Part shown: in pieces, positions 26,978 to 34,965 of the stretch
Numbering within the stretch: position 1 is the first letter of the stretch
How the letters are laid out: every line of letters begins with the position of its first letter
Assembly: GCA_947493005.1 (NCBI GenBank)
Contig: CANLOY010000012.1
Location: forward strand, 1 to 64,000
DNA from: an uncultured Roseivirga sp.
GTDB lineage: Bacteria; Bacteroidota; Bacteroidia; Cytophagales; Cyclobacteriaceae
Length of the DNA stretch: 64,000 nucleotides
Reading direction: 5' to 3'
The notes under the pieces: generated by a model
The model's database searches: none
Seen by the model: only the letters and a program-made list of their open reading frames with translations
What the model was told of the DNA's origin: nothing
Translations under genes and position numbers: made by a program

Positions 26978-28396
26978 TTATTCTTCATTTAACAGATGCT
27001 TCGAAAATGCGAAAAGTTTAGTTTCATCAAAAGCCCTTGACATAATTTGGAGACCGATCGACAAATTATTAGCGTCTTTTCCCAAGGGTAACGATATAGC
27101 AGGTATACCGGTTACAGATGCCTGTACGGTAAACAAATCTGCCATGTACATTTCGAGAGGGTTGTTGTGGTGTTGACCTAATTTAAACGCGGTTGTAGGA
27201 GTGGTTGGTATAATTATGAAATCAAATTCCAGAAGAATTCTTTCTGTCGCCTCTTTAATAAGTTTTCTTGTTTTTTGTGCTTTTGTAAAGTAGGCATCAT
27301 AATAGTCGGCACTCAATACAAAGGTCCCTAGCAAAATTCTTCTTCTCACTTCTTCACCAAAACCTTCTGTTCTAGAGAGTTTATACATAGACTCAAGGTC
27401 TGTTGTTTCTTCGCTTCTGTGGCCGTAATGAACACCATCATATCGTGATAAATTGGTGCTGGCTTCCGCTGTGGTTAAAATGTAATATGTTGGTAGAACA
27501 TAATCCAGTAGAGGGAAGTGTACTTTTTCGACCACATGCCCTTCAGAAGAAAGTTTACTTAATGTATTGCTTAGTTGCTCCTTTATTTCTCCCTGAACGG
27601 CATCACTTTCCAGTGCTTCGGTCAGATAAGCAACTTTGTATTTAGCCTTGCTTTCCTTGGTAGAGGAGGGGATTGGCTGACTTGATGAAGTGGCATCCAT
27701 TGGATCCTGGCCTGCAATTGTTTCAAGAACCTTCTCATTGTCATGAATAGACTTGGAAAAAACACCTATCGTATCAAATGAAGATGCGTAAGCGAGCAAC
27801 CCCCATCTTGAAATTCTGGAATATGTAGGTTTTAAACCAACTACGCCAGTAAAGGCTGCCGGCTGTCTAACAGAGCCACCTGTGTCTGTGCCGAGTGATA
27901 CCTGACACATGTCTGCTTGCACGGCAACCGCGGAGCCTCCTGAAGAACCTCCTGGTACACGATCTGGTGCTGATGCATTCTTTACATTGCCAAATGCGGA
28001 GTTTTCATTGGAAGAGCCCATACCAAACTCATCGCAGTTTTGACGTCCAATTACAATAGCATCTTCATCCAGCAATCGTTGTACTGCTGTAGCGGTAATC
28101 TGCGATTCAAAGCCGTCAAGGATGTTACTACTACCAGATACCTGATGATGCTTGTAGCAAATCAGGTCTTTAATGCCAAAAATTAAGCCGGCTAGTTTGC
28201 CGGCTTGATTATGCTTTAACTTAAGGTCAATTGCTTTGGCCCTTTCTCTTGCTTCTTCTTCATAAACTTCCAGAAATGCATTGAGATGTTTCTGAGATTT
28301 TATGTTTTGCAGGTAGTGATCTACAAGTTGCTGGCAAGAGATTTTTTGTAGTTTAAGATCAGCTTGAATCTCATCAAGTCGATGATAATTCTTCAA
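26978..28396 (-). CDS. gatA: Asp-tRNA(Asn)/Glu-tRNA(Gln) amidotransferase subunit A
   Basis: This 472-residue amidase subunit of GatCAB releases ammonia from glutamine for tRNA-dependent amidation. The catalytic triad Lys76, cis-Ser151 and Ser175 is visible in FGIKDLI, GGSSGGSAVAV and TDTGGSVRQPAAF. The length is normal for GatA. The start codon is TTG at 28396, 11 bases after tatA; no alternative ATG precedes the conserved region. asnS is also present in this window, so the complex may serve mainly Gln-tRNA formation, but I cannot see whether glnS exists elsewhere. gatB and gatC are not nearby. Confidence 0.92.
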   Translation of the reverse strand: MKNYHRLDEIQADLKLQKISCQQLVDHYLQNIKSQKHLNAFLEVYEEEARERAKAIDLKLKHNQAGKLAGLIFGIKDLICYKHHQVSGSSNILDGFESQITATAVQRLLDEDAIVIGRQNCDEFGMGSSNENSAFGNVKNASAPDRVPGGSSGGSAVAVQADMCQVSLGTDTGGSVRQPAAFTGVVGLKPTYSRISRWGLLAYASSFDTIGVFSKSIHDNEKVLETIAGQDPMDATSSSQPIPSSTKESKAKYKVAYLTEALESDAVQGEIKEQLSNTLSKLSSEGHVVEKVHFPLLDYVLPTYYILTTAEASTNLSRYDGVHYGHRSEETTDLESMYKLSRTEGFGEEVRRRILLGTFVLSADYYDAYFTKAQKTRKLIKEATERILLEFDFIIIPTTPTTAFKLGQHHNNPLEMYMADLFTVQASVTGIPAISLPLGKDANNLSIGLQIMSRAFDETKLFAFSKHLLNEE

Positions 28397-28407
28397 TCTC
28401 TTAAAAA

Positions 28408-28605
28408 CTACTTTTCAATTTCTTTTCCTGCTTCGTCAACCTCTTTCTTGATTTCTTTGGTTGCATCCTTGAATTCTCTGATGCCTTTACCAAATCCTCT
28501 GGCTAAATCAGGTATTTTTTTTGCACCAAACAAAAGAAGGACGATGAATAAAATGACCATCAACTCCTGTCCACCTGGCATTCCTATTGCAAATATTGTT
28601 TCCAT
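28408..28605 (-). CDS. tatA: twin-arginine translocase subunit TatA/TatE
   Basis: This 65-residue protein has one short membrane helix (about residues 13-28, [16 protein letters not shown]), the [20 protein letters not shown] motif that starts the amphipathic helix, and a charged Lys/Glu tail, as in TatA/E. It polymerises with TatC to move folded proteins across the inner membrane. tatC is not nearby. It is separated from the EnvC-like gene by 137 bases containing a -7 box, and gatA follows 11 bases later. Confidence 0.93.
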   Translation of the reverse strand: METIFAIGMPGGQELMVILFIVLLLFGAKKIPDLARGFGKGIREFKDATKEIKKEVDEAGKEIEK

Positions 28606-28632
28606 GATATTGAATTTCTTGCGCTAAAGTAA

Positions 28633-28640
28633 CAAAGATA
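28633..28640 (-). promoter_or_regulatory. -7 box (TATCTTTG) before tatA
   Basis: TATCTTTG on the minus strand matches the TAnnTTTG consensus, 27 bases before the tatA ATG. A TTTTG lies about 25 bases further upstream, slightly long for a -33 element. A CTATCA-CTT-GATAG hairpin lies between them. Confidence 0.45.
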
Positions 28641-28742
28641 GATAAAAACTATCACTTGATAGCTTCAAAATCGTTTTGTTTACTGTGGTTCAATTTTTTA
28701 AAAGCGGTCTGTTTTATATCACGCAAAACAACTCAACAGAGT

Positions 28743-29927
28743 TTAGTTTATTTTGCTTTGAAGCCAGTGTTCAGGATTGACATTTGCCTTTTGGTCAAAG
28801 ACTTTGAACTTCACCTCTGATACATTATTGCTATCCGTTAACACTTGCCCTAAAATTTGCTTGGCTTGAACTTGCTGGCCTTTTTTAACCAAAACAACTT
28901 TTAGTTTTGAATAGGCTGTAAAATACTCTCCATGCTGTATTAACACGGTATTTCCCTGGCCAGGTACAGACATGATTGCACTGACTTTACCAGGAAACAC
29001 AGATTTGACTTCAGCATCTTTGATGGTTTGTATGTCTACTCCTTTATTGGTTAGTGTTACTCTCTTCAGTGTCGGGTGCCTGTGCTTACCATATTTGGAA
29101 GATATGAAGCCTTCGTCTACAGGCCAAGGTAGCTTTCCTTTTTGACCTTCAAATGCCTTGTTGATATCTGACATATCAATTTCGGATTCTAGTGCTGCTA
29201 AACGTTCAGCTTCTATAATAGCGTCAATTTTATCACTTAGTTCTTTTTCAGAGGCTCTTTGCTTAGCTAAGTCTTGTCTTATTTTCTTTTCCTCCTGCTC
29301 AAGCCTTGATACTAAAGAGCTTTGTTCCGATTGAAGGTTTGCAAGTTTTTGGTTCTCGGATAGTTCTTCGTTTAAAAGGCTCTGTTTTGATAGCTTTTGA
29401 TTTTCTATTTCAGAGATTTGCTCATTCAAACTGTTCTGGACTTCTTTTATCTGAGCCCCTTGCTTCTTGCGTGCTTCGGAGTATTGCTTGATATACTTAA
29501 GACGCATAAAAAGCTCATTAAAAGTGTTTGAAGAGAAAAGGAATGTAAGTTGATTATATCCGGCACTAGTTTTCTGAGTAGCATAAATCATTTTAGCATA
29601 CTCGTTTTTTAGTGCTTGTAAGTCACCTTCCATCGCATCTATGATGCTCTGGTCTTCACCTATTTCTTGATCAAGAATACTGACCTCATCTTTGATTGCC
29701 TTGATCAATGAACCTCTGGATCTGATTTGATTGTTCAGCGCCTTTAACCGCCCTAATGAATTGTTTTTTTGACGAGCAGTCTGCGTAAGAATCTTTTGTG
29801 TTTGAAGAATTCTATTCTGAATATCTTGTTTTTGTTTTTCGAGGCGCTGGCGTTCTGTTTGAGACAGGGCACCTGTTATTGCTATAAACAGGAGGGTTAG
29901 TGTGAATAGTACTCTTTTAACGCGCAT
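28743..29927 (-). CDS. murein hydrolase activator, EnvC-like (degenerate M23)
   Basis: This 394-residue exported protein has a signal peptide (VLFTLTLLFIAITGALSQ), a long coiled coil at about residues 25-235 rich in Gln/Glu/Lys, and a C-terminal LytM/M23 domain (VDEGFISSKYGKHRHPTLKR ... LIQHGEYFTAYSKL). The zinc ligands are partly lost: the expected HxxxD reads NKGVDI, and the HxH pair reads YSKL where YSHL is usual. This matches EnvC, which activates amidases during cell separation rather than cutting itself. The ATG at 29927 overlaps the preceding gene by 11 bases. The frame extends 24 codons upstream into that gene without signal-peptide character. Confidence 0.88.
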   Translation of the reverse strand: MRVKRVLFTLTLLFIAITGALSQTERQRLEKQKQDIQNRILQTQKILTQTARQKNNSLGRLKALNNQIRSRGSLIKAIKDEVSILDQEIGEDQSIIDAMEGDLQALKNEYAKMIYATQKTSAGYNQLTFLFSSNTFNELFMRLKYIKQYSEARKKQGAQIKEVQNSLNEQISEIENQKLSKQSLLNEELSENQKLANLQSEQSSLVSRLEQEEKKIRQDLAKQRASEKELSDKIDAIIEAERLAALESEIDMSDINKAFEGQKGKLPWPVDEGFISSKYGKHRHPTLKRVTLTNKGVDIQTIKDAEVKSVFPGKVSAIMSVPGQGNTVLIQHGEYFTAYSKLKVVLVKKGQQVQAKQILGQVLTDSNNVSEVKFKVFDQKANVNPEHWLQSKIN

Positions 29928-30681
29928 AGCGTGAAGGTATATTGAATGGGAACCTGAGTGGTTTCTTTTCAATTCTTGCTCTGTTATGTTCGATATCAAT
30001 TGTTGCTTCTTCCTTTTTTCCTTCCTGGAAGTAAGTTAATATCATCATAGCCTTGTATGCAAATGCTTTTTCTTCCAGTAGTTTAAAATCCCCGTACTTC
30101 AATTCCAACGTGTTTTTGTTTTTTAAAGTACTTGCCATTAGATTTTCCAACCTTCGGCTTTTAGAACTGATTTTATTTTCAACCTTCAAGTCCCCGGCAT
30201 CTTGCGTAACGAAGTAGTCATTGTTCTTCTTTTCAAGTAAATCATCTGAAGAAACGGGGATTGGCATGTCACCTATCAATATAGCTTGAAAAAGGGGGAA
30301 GCTAAATTCAAAATTAAATTGTTCGCTTAGCTCTTCAAAACTATAAGTCAGTACTCTTTTATTTATTCTGTCGATGATGGTCAGAGAATCTTGTGTCATT
30401 TTTCCACGAGCACCTTCAATGCCTACGCCATTGGTAAGTGTAAACCAAATCAAACTATCCTTCTTTATGCGGATGTTGGCTGTAGCTTTTGTCTTCTGGC
30501 GACCATTTTTGTATTTGAACTTTGTACGGGAAGAGAAATACTCAAAGTCAATTTCTTCGAGAGCAAGTTCAGCCTTAGGGTCATAACGGTAGCCTAAGAA
30601 TTTTTTTCCACAACTCTGAATTGCCAGAAAAGCGATTAGCATTAAAGAGAATGCCAAGTATTTAATTGTATTGTTTGTTCT
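29917..30681 (-). CDS. DUF4292 family lipoprotein
   Basis: This predicted lipoprotein has a signal peptide ending LIAFLAIQSC-GKK. The body resembles the DUF4292 family of Bacteroidota envelope proteins (IDFEYFSSRTKFKYKNGRQK ... IRIKKDSLIWFTLTNGVGIE), which recalls LolA/LolB-like lipid-binding folds; that link is inference. The start is uncertain: I prefer TTG at 30681 (254 residues, normal lipoprotein signal, 20-base overlap with the TPR gene). A TTG at 30717 would also be in frame and overlap by 56 bases. No ATG gives a complete signal peptide. It overlaps the EnvC-like gene by 11 bases, so TPR-DUF4292-EnvC is a tight operon. Confidence 0.78.
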   Translation of the reverse strand, partial: RTNNTIKYLAFSLMLIAFLAIQSCGKKFLGYRYDPKAELALEEIDFEYFSSRTKFKYKNGRQKTKATANIRIKKDSLIWFTLTNGVGIEGARGKMTQDSLTIIDRINKRVLTYSFEELSEQFNFEFSFPLFQAILIGDMPIPVSSDDLLEKKNNDYFVTQDAGDLKVENKISSKSRRLENLMASTLKNKNTLELKYGDFKLLEEKAFAYKAMMILTYFQEGKKEEATIDIEHNRARIEKKPLRFPFNIPSRYAR

Positions 30682-32428
30682 CAATTTTCTGATCAATTTT
30701 CTCAGAAGTATTGCCAAGTTTTTTGGCTTCTTCCCACTGTTTTACCGCGTCTTCAATAAGCCCCATTTTGAATAATAAGTCACCACTAATCTCCAAAACA
30801 CTACCATTTATTTGGTTAGGGAATTCGCTCATACCTTGGTTAATTAACTCAAGGGCTTCTGAATAATTCGCCAAATTAAAGAGGGCACTAGCCTTTATCC
30901 TAATGAAATCAAGGTTTTTAAAGGAAGAAGCAATTACAGGGTCAACTAATTGAATCGCTTTTTCCGGATTTGAAGTTGCCAGAAAGTCCGCATAAGCTGC
31001 TACACTTTCGGGATGAGGAGTACTTATTTTAATAGCTTCTTCAAACAGAGATAAAGCTTGGGGCTGGTTGTCTCGAGCCGCAGCCAATTGCGCTTGTTTA
31101 CCCAGTATTTGACTTTTCAAAAGCTCGTTGGAAAAAGACATTCTCAAGGCTTGTTTCAAAAGGCTTTCCGCTTCGTCATACTCATCTAGTCCTTGATTAG
31201 CACTAGCCAGATAGATATAGAATACAGCTTGGTTAGGGAAGAGGTCCAGGGCTTCTTCAGCATCGCTTGCCAATTCTGTCCACTTTTTTTGTTGGTACTC
31301 ATAAGTCAGTACCTTTTTCCATACTTCAAAATCTCCAGGTTTTAACCTCGCTAATTGTTTGTAGCGGGCTATTGCTTTAGATTCAAAACCAGCTTTAGTT
31401 GAGCCAGATGTACTTTGTGCCAATTTAGTAAATAAGAAACCTCCATTTTGAATCACAAGAGCTTCATTAGGGTAGTCAGTTTCTAATTGAAGCTGTAAGC
31501 TATCTATTAGTTCTACATTGTTGATTACTTCCTGAGAGAATGCCCATTGACCTAATAAAAGTGTTTTAATGCTCAGATTTGCTTCATCATCACTGTAAAT
31601 TTCCAAAAGCAGCTGTTTCTGTTTGTCTTGTTGCCCTGCCTTTTGATAGTTCTCTGCAAGTAGTAGCTTCAAGTCATTCGTACCTAAACTGCTTTTTTCA
31701 AGAATTTGGATTGCCATCTCTGGATTTTCCTTTTTTGATAGTAGAGAAGCGTATTGATATAAAACTAGCGAGTTGTTAGGGTATGTTTCATATAACGAAG
31801 CCAAATAGGAGGACACTTTTTTCGTCTGATTCGACTTAATCAAAAGGTCAGCTTTTCTCAATTTTTGATCCAATGTAAGGCCGGGGGTAGTACTTTCTGC
31901 ATTATCTAGTACATCAATAGCCTTTTTGAAGTTTTTTAGCTCTTCGTAAACATCGGTAACCTCAAGAAGATAAGAACTGGTATTAGAAGCATTGTCTAAC
32001 ATTAAATCGTAGTAATCAGCTGCTCCTTGAAGGTTTTTACTTGCTTTTTGCAACTGAGCAGCGAGAACATAGTAATACTTGTTGTCCTGTTTAAGTGTTA
32101 TGGCTTTGTCGATAGCAGTTAACCCTTTTGTATGCTCACCAAGCACTAAATGAACTTCTGCCTTTTTAAAGTGAGCGGCATGGTTTTCAGGGTCAACTTC
32201 CAATGACTGATCAAGAAATGCTAATGATCTTTTATAGTCCTCAAGTAGAAAAAACTTCTGGGCTTCAATCATCAGATATTCGGCATTAGACCTTTCATAA
32301 GGAGTTAGTTCTTCCTTTAGGTTTATTTCTACTCCTTTTTTCTTACGCTGGGCATGACTTTCAAAAGTCAATGAAACCAGAAAGATTGATATGATCGATA
32401 TGGTGAAAAAGGATTTCAACTGTGCCAA
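30662..32428 (-). CDS. tetratricopeptide repeat protein
   Basis: This 588-residue exported TPR protein has a signal peptide (FFTISIISIFLVSLTFESHA-Q). About a dozen 34-residue helical repeats follow, for example AEYLMIEAQKFFLLEDYKRS, AHFKKAEVHLVLGEHTKGL and AVFYIYLASANQGLDEYDEA. It is probably a periplasmic or outer-membrane-associated scaffold. No catalytic motif is visible. The start is a TTG (32428, or 32419 three codons later); no ATG lies before the signal sequence. It is the first gene of the TPR-DUF4292-EnvC operon, which in Bacteroidota likely serves the cell envelope. Confidence 0.85.
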   Translation of the reverse strand: MAQLKSFFTISIISIFLVSLTFESHAQRKKKGVEINLKEELTPYERSNAEYLMIEAQKFFLLEDYKRSLAFLDQSLEVDPENHAAHFKKAEVHLVLGEHTKGLTAIDKAITLKQDNKYYYVLAAQLQKASKNLQGAADYYDLMLDNASNTSSYLLEVTDVYEELKNFKKAIDVLDNAESTTPGLTLDQKLRKADLLIKSNQTKKVSSYLASLYETYPNNSLVLYQYASLLSKKENPEMAIQILEKSSLGTNDLKLLLAENYQKAGQQDKQKQLLLEIYSDDEANLSIKTLLLGQWAFSQEVINNVELIDSLQLQLETDYPNEALVIQNGGFLFTKLAQSTSGSTKAGFESKAIARYKQLARLKPGDFEVWKKVLTYEYQQKKWTELASDAEEALDLFPNQAVFYIYLASANQGLDEYDEAESLLKQALRMSFSNELLKSQILGKQAQLAAARDNQPQALSLFEEAIKISTPHPESVAAYADFLATSNPEKAIQLVDPVIASSFKNLDFIRIKASALFNLANYSEALELINQGMSEFPNQINGSVLEISGDLLFKMGLIEDAVKQWEEAKKLGNTSEKIDQKIENKQYN

Positions 32429-32488
32429 TTACGGAAGAAACGAATTAAAATGGACTTAAGTTTACAGAATTCTTTCAGGGCGCCTTTT

Positions 32489-33985
32489 CTAGTGTTTAAC
32501 TGCCTTGTACTGAAATTTACGGCCTTCGAATAGATACATTAAAAGAGCAAAGACCAGAGTGACGATTAAATTGATACCATAATCCAGCCATTTATTCTCA
32601 ATACTGACTAGTTCCATACCATAAATTATGAGTATTGCCGATATGATATAAATAAATAGGGGCTTGAAATTATAAGGTATTGGGAAGTCTTTTTTGCCTT
32701 TTATATAACAGAGCAAAGACATAGTGCCATAACAAACCAGAGCAGTTAATGCGCTACCATAATAAGTGATTTCTTTTATCAGTATTAGATTGCCAATTAG
32801 TGTGATAATGGTACCAATGAGCGCATAATAAGTGCCGTAGATGGTTTTATCCGTTAGCTTGAACCAAACACTAAGGTTTACATATATACCATAGAAAAGT
32901 TTGGCAAGTAATAAAATGGGTAGCACATAAAGGGCCTGTTTATATGCTTCTTTTCTAAGAAAAATGTCACTGATAAGCCCAATGTTAAGAGCAACAGCAA
33001 CTAAGACTACCACATTGAAGATAACGAAGTAGTGCATAATCCGGGCGAATAGGGCAGGTGCTTCCTTGTTCTCAGAGTGACTGAAGAAGAACGGCTCAGC
33101 AGCATATCTGAATGCCTGAATACCCAGCATCATAATTACACTAAGCTTAAAAGCACCACTGAAAATACCCAAAGCGGCTTCTGGTGAAGTCGAAGAGTCG
33201 GCCGGGAAAACGTGTTTGAGAATAATGGCATAACCTTGTTCGTTAAACATACCTCCTAAACCCATGAGGAAGATTGGAAGCGCATAAAGCAGCATGGGTT
33301 TAAAGGTGCTCCAATGAATGGATAATCTGATTTGAAAAAGCTCTTTCCAAAGTAGGGGTAGATATAATAGGTTGGCTAATAAATTGGCTGTGAAAATATA
33401 ACCAATACCGAACTCAGGGTTGTAGAAGCGGTCTACCATACCTTGCATGCCAATGAGGTATTTACCATCATGAATATCTGGTAGAACAATAATGAATAAA
33501 AGATTCAGGATTATAGTAAGGGAAATTACTCCAATCTTGATTAATGCAAACTTAAGCGCCTTTTGTTCCTGTCTGAGCTTAGCAAATGGTATGGCAATAA
33601 CTCCATCAATAAACAATATAGCAGCCATATATTGGACATATATCTGTTTAACCCCTTGCCCAAGAGCATCTGCTATATTGGAGGAAAAAAGAAAAATGAG
33701 TCCTGAGAAAAAAGCTGATGTAATCAGTACAGCTGTAGCAGTACTATGATAAGTTTTGAGTTTGTTTTCTTTTGTACTGAAACGGAAAAATGCAGTTTCC
33801 ATTCCGAAAGTATAGATGATTAAACAGAGTGCTACATAAGCATAAAGCTCGGTTACAGCTCCGTATTGGTTTTCTATTAACCGATCGGTCCAAATGGGTA
33901 TTAATAGGAAGTTGAGTACTCGCCCGAGTATACTGCTAATGCCATAATAGGCCGTTTGGCCAGCGAGTTTTTTGATTTGACTCAT
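32489..33985 (-). CDS. polysaccharide flippase (MOP superfamily, Wzx-like)
   Basis: This 498-residue polytopic membrane protein has about 12-14 hydrophobic segments. It begins with the typical MSQIKKLAGQTAYYGISSIL and continues RVLNFLLIPIWTDRL, as in Wzx-type oligosaccharide flippases. It probably moves a lipid-linked sugar intermediate across the inner membrane. No glycosyltransferase genes adjoin it, so the substrate is unknown. Its ATG directly follows the T-tract of a terminator-like hairpin that overlaps the end of the crotonase gene, only 14 bases away. Confidence 0.85.
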   Translation of the reverse strand: MSQIKKLAGQTAYYGISSILGRVLNFLLIPIWTDRLIENQYGAVTELYAYVALCLIIYTFGMETAFFRFSTKENKLKTYHSTATAVLITSAFFSGLIFLFSSNIADALGQGVKQIYVQYMAAILFIDGVIAIPFAKLRQEQKALKFALIKIGVISLTIILNLLFIIVLPDIHDGKYLIGMQGMVDRFYNPEFGIGYIFTANLLANLLYLPLLWKELFQIRLSIHWSTFKPMLLYALPIFLMGLGGMFNEQGYAIILKHVFPADSSTSPEAALGIFSGAFKLSVIMMLGIQAFRYAAEPFFFSHSENKEAPALFARIMHYFVIFNVVVLVAVALNIGLISDIFLRKEAYKQALYVLPILLLAKLFYGIYVNLSVWFKLTDKTIYGTYYALIGTIITLIGNLILIKEITYYGSALTALVCYGTMSLLCYIKGKKDFPIPYNFKPLFIYIISAILIIYGMELVSIENKWLDYGINLIVTLVFALLMYLFEGRKFQYKAVKH

Positions 33986-34011
33986 AAAAAAAGGGAGTTT
34001 TATTCTCCCTT
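33986..34011 (-). terminator. terminator/attenuator abutting the flippase start
   Basis: On the minus strand AAGGGAG-N7-CTCCCTT plus a seven-T tract overlaps the crotonase stop codon and ends immediately at the flippase ATG. Confidence 0.65.
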
Positions 34012-34785
34012 GAATTCTGGTTTCCTTTTTTCCAAAAATGCCTGGGTACCCTCTCTGAAGTCTTCGGTTTTGGTGCAGGCAGCAAAGCCATTGGCTTCTG
34101 TCTGGTATCCGTTTTCCTGCTCGTTGTTAACCGCGTTAATACAGTCAATAACCAGGCCTATGGCCACAGGGGCTTTGGGAATAATTTTGCCCAATATTTC
34201 TTCAGATTTAGCAAGTGCTTCGTCTTTAGTCTCAACAACATAATTTAGAAGCCCCAATTGTAACGCCTGATCTGCCTTTATCATATCTCCTGTCATACAT
34301 AATTCAAAAGATTTTGCTTTACCTATCAGTTGAGTCAATCTCTGAGTACCGCCATACCCGGGGATTACACCAAGATTAACTTCAGGCTGGCCAAATTTGG
34401 CATTGGCTGTAGCAATTCGCATATGACAAGCCATAGCCAGTTCGCATCCGCCACCAAGTGCAAAACCATTAACTAGTGCCACTACAGGTTTATGGCAATT
34501 CTCAATTGTTGCAAAAACTTCCTGACCACTTTCAGCAAATTTTCTGGCATTAACTTCTGTTAGTTCAGCAATTTCTGAGATATCGGCCCCTGCAACAAAA
34601 GCTTTTTCACCAGCCCCCGATATAATTACACCTTTGATATCTGTGTTATCGTAGATTTCTTCAAAGGCTGTTTTGATTTCTTGTATTGTTTGAATATTCA
34701 GTGCGTTTAGTTTGTCGAGTCTGTTGATTGTCAGATGAACAATGCCTGATTTATTTTCAAAGAGTAAATTCTGATAATTCGCCAT
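34000..34785 (-). CDS. enoyl-CoA hydratase/isomerase family protein (crotonase)
   Basis: This 261-residue crotonase-fold enzyme probably hydrates 2-enoyl-CoA thioesters in fatty acid or amino acid breakdown. The oxyanion-hole segment is KAFVAGADISEI, and both hydratase glutamates are present, Glu115 in GGGCELAMACH and Glu135 in GQPEVNLGVIPGYGGTQRL, spaced 20 residues apart as in classical hydratases. It stands alone with a strong promoter upstream, and no other beta-oxidation gene is adjacent. Substrate chain length cannot be read from the sequence. Confidence 0.9.
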   Translation of the reverse strand: MANYQNLLFENKSGIVHLTINRLDKLNALNIQTIQEIKTAFEEIYDNTDIKGVIISGAGEKAFVAGADISEIAELTEVNARKFAESGQEVFATIENCHKPVVALVNGFALGGGCELAMACHMRIATANAKFGQPEVNLGVIPGYGGTQRLTQLIGKAKSFELCMTGDMIKADQALQLGLLNYVVETKDEALAKSEEILGKIIPKAPVAIGLVIDCINAVNNEQENGYQTEANGFAACTKTEDFREGTQAFLEKRKPEFKGE

Positions 34786-34806
34786 GATTTAGGTTGAGCG
34801 TGAATC

Positions 34807-34835
34807 CAAAGATAACAGTCAGTCCATAATTCCAA
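34807..34835 (-). promoter_or_regulatory. promoter of the crotonase gene
   Basis: On the minus strand TTG (34833-34835), then 18 bases, then TATCTTTG (34807-34814) fits the Bacteroidota -33/-7 consensus, 21 bases before the ATG. Confidence 0.6.
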
Positions 34836-34923
34836 AAATTATGCTTTTGATAACCTAAATAGCCCACTTATAAACAAAAGCTGTAATTCCTTATTTAAAG
34901 TTCCGATTTCCATGTTAGGTAGC

Positions 34924-34931
34924 TACATTTG
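34924..34931 (+). promoter_or_regulatory. -7 box (TACATTTG) before isocitrate dehydrogenase
   Basis: TACATTTG matches TAnnTTTG, 34 bases before the ATG. A TTG -33 element is not obvious. Confidence 0.4.
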
Positions 34932-34965
34932 CAGCCAAGTATAAGAGGAAAACAAGCCTAAATTG

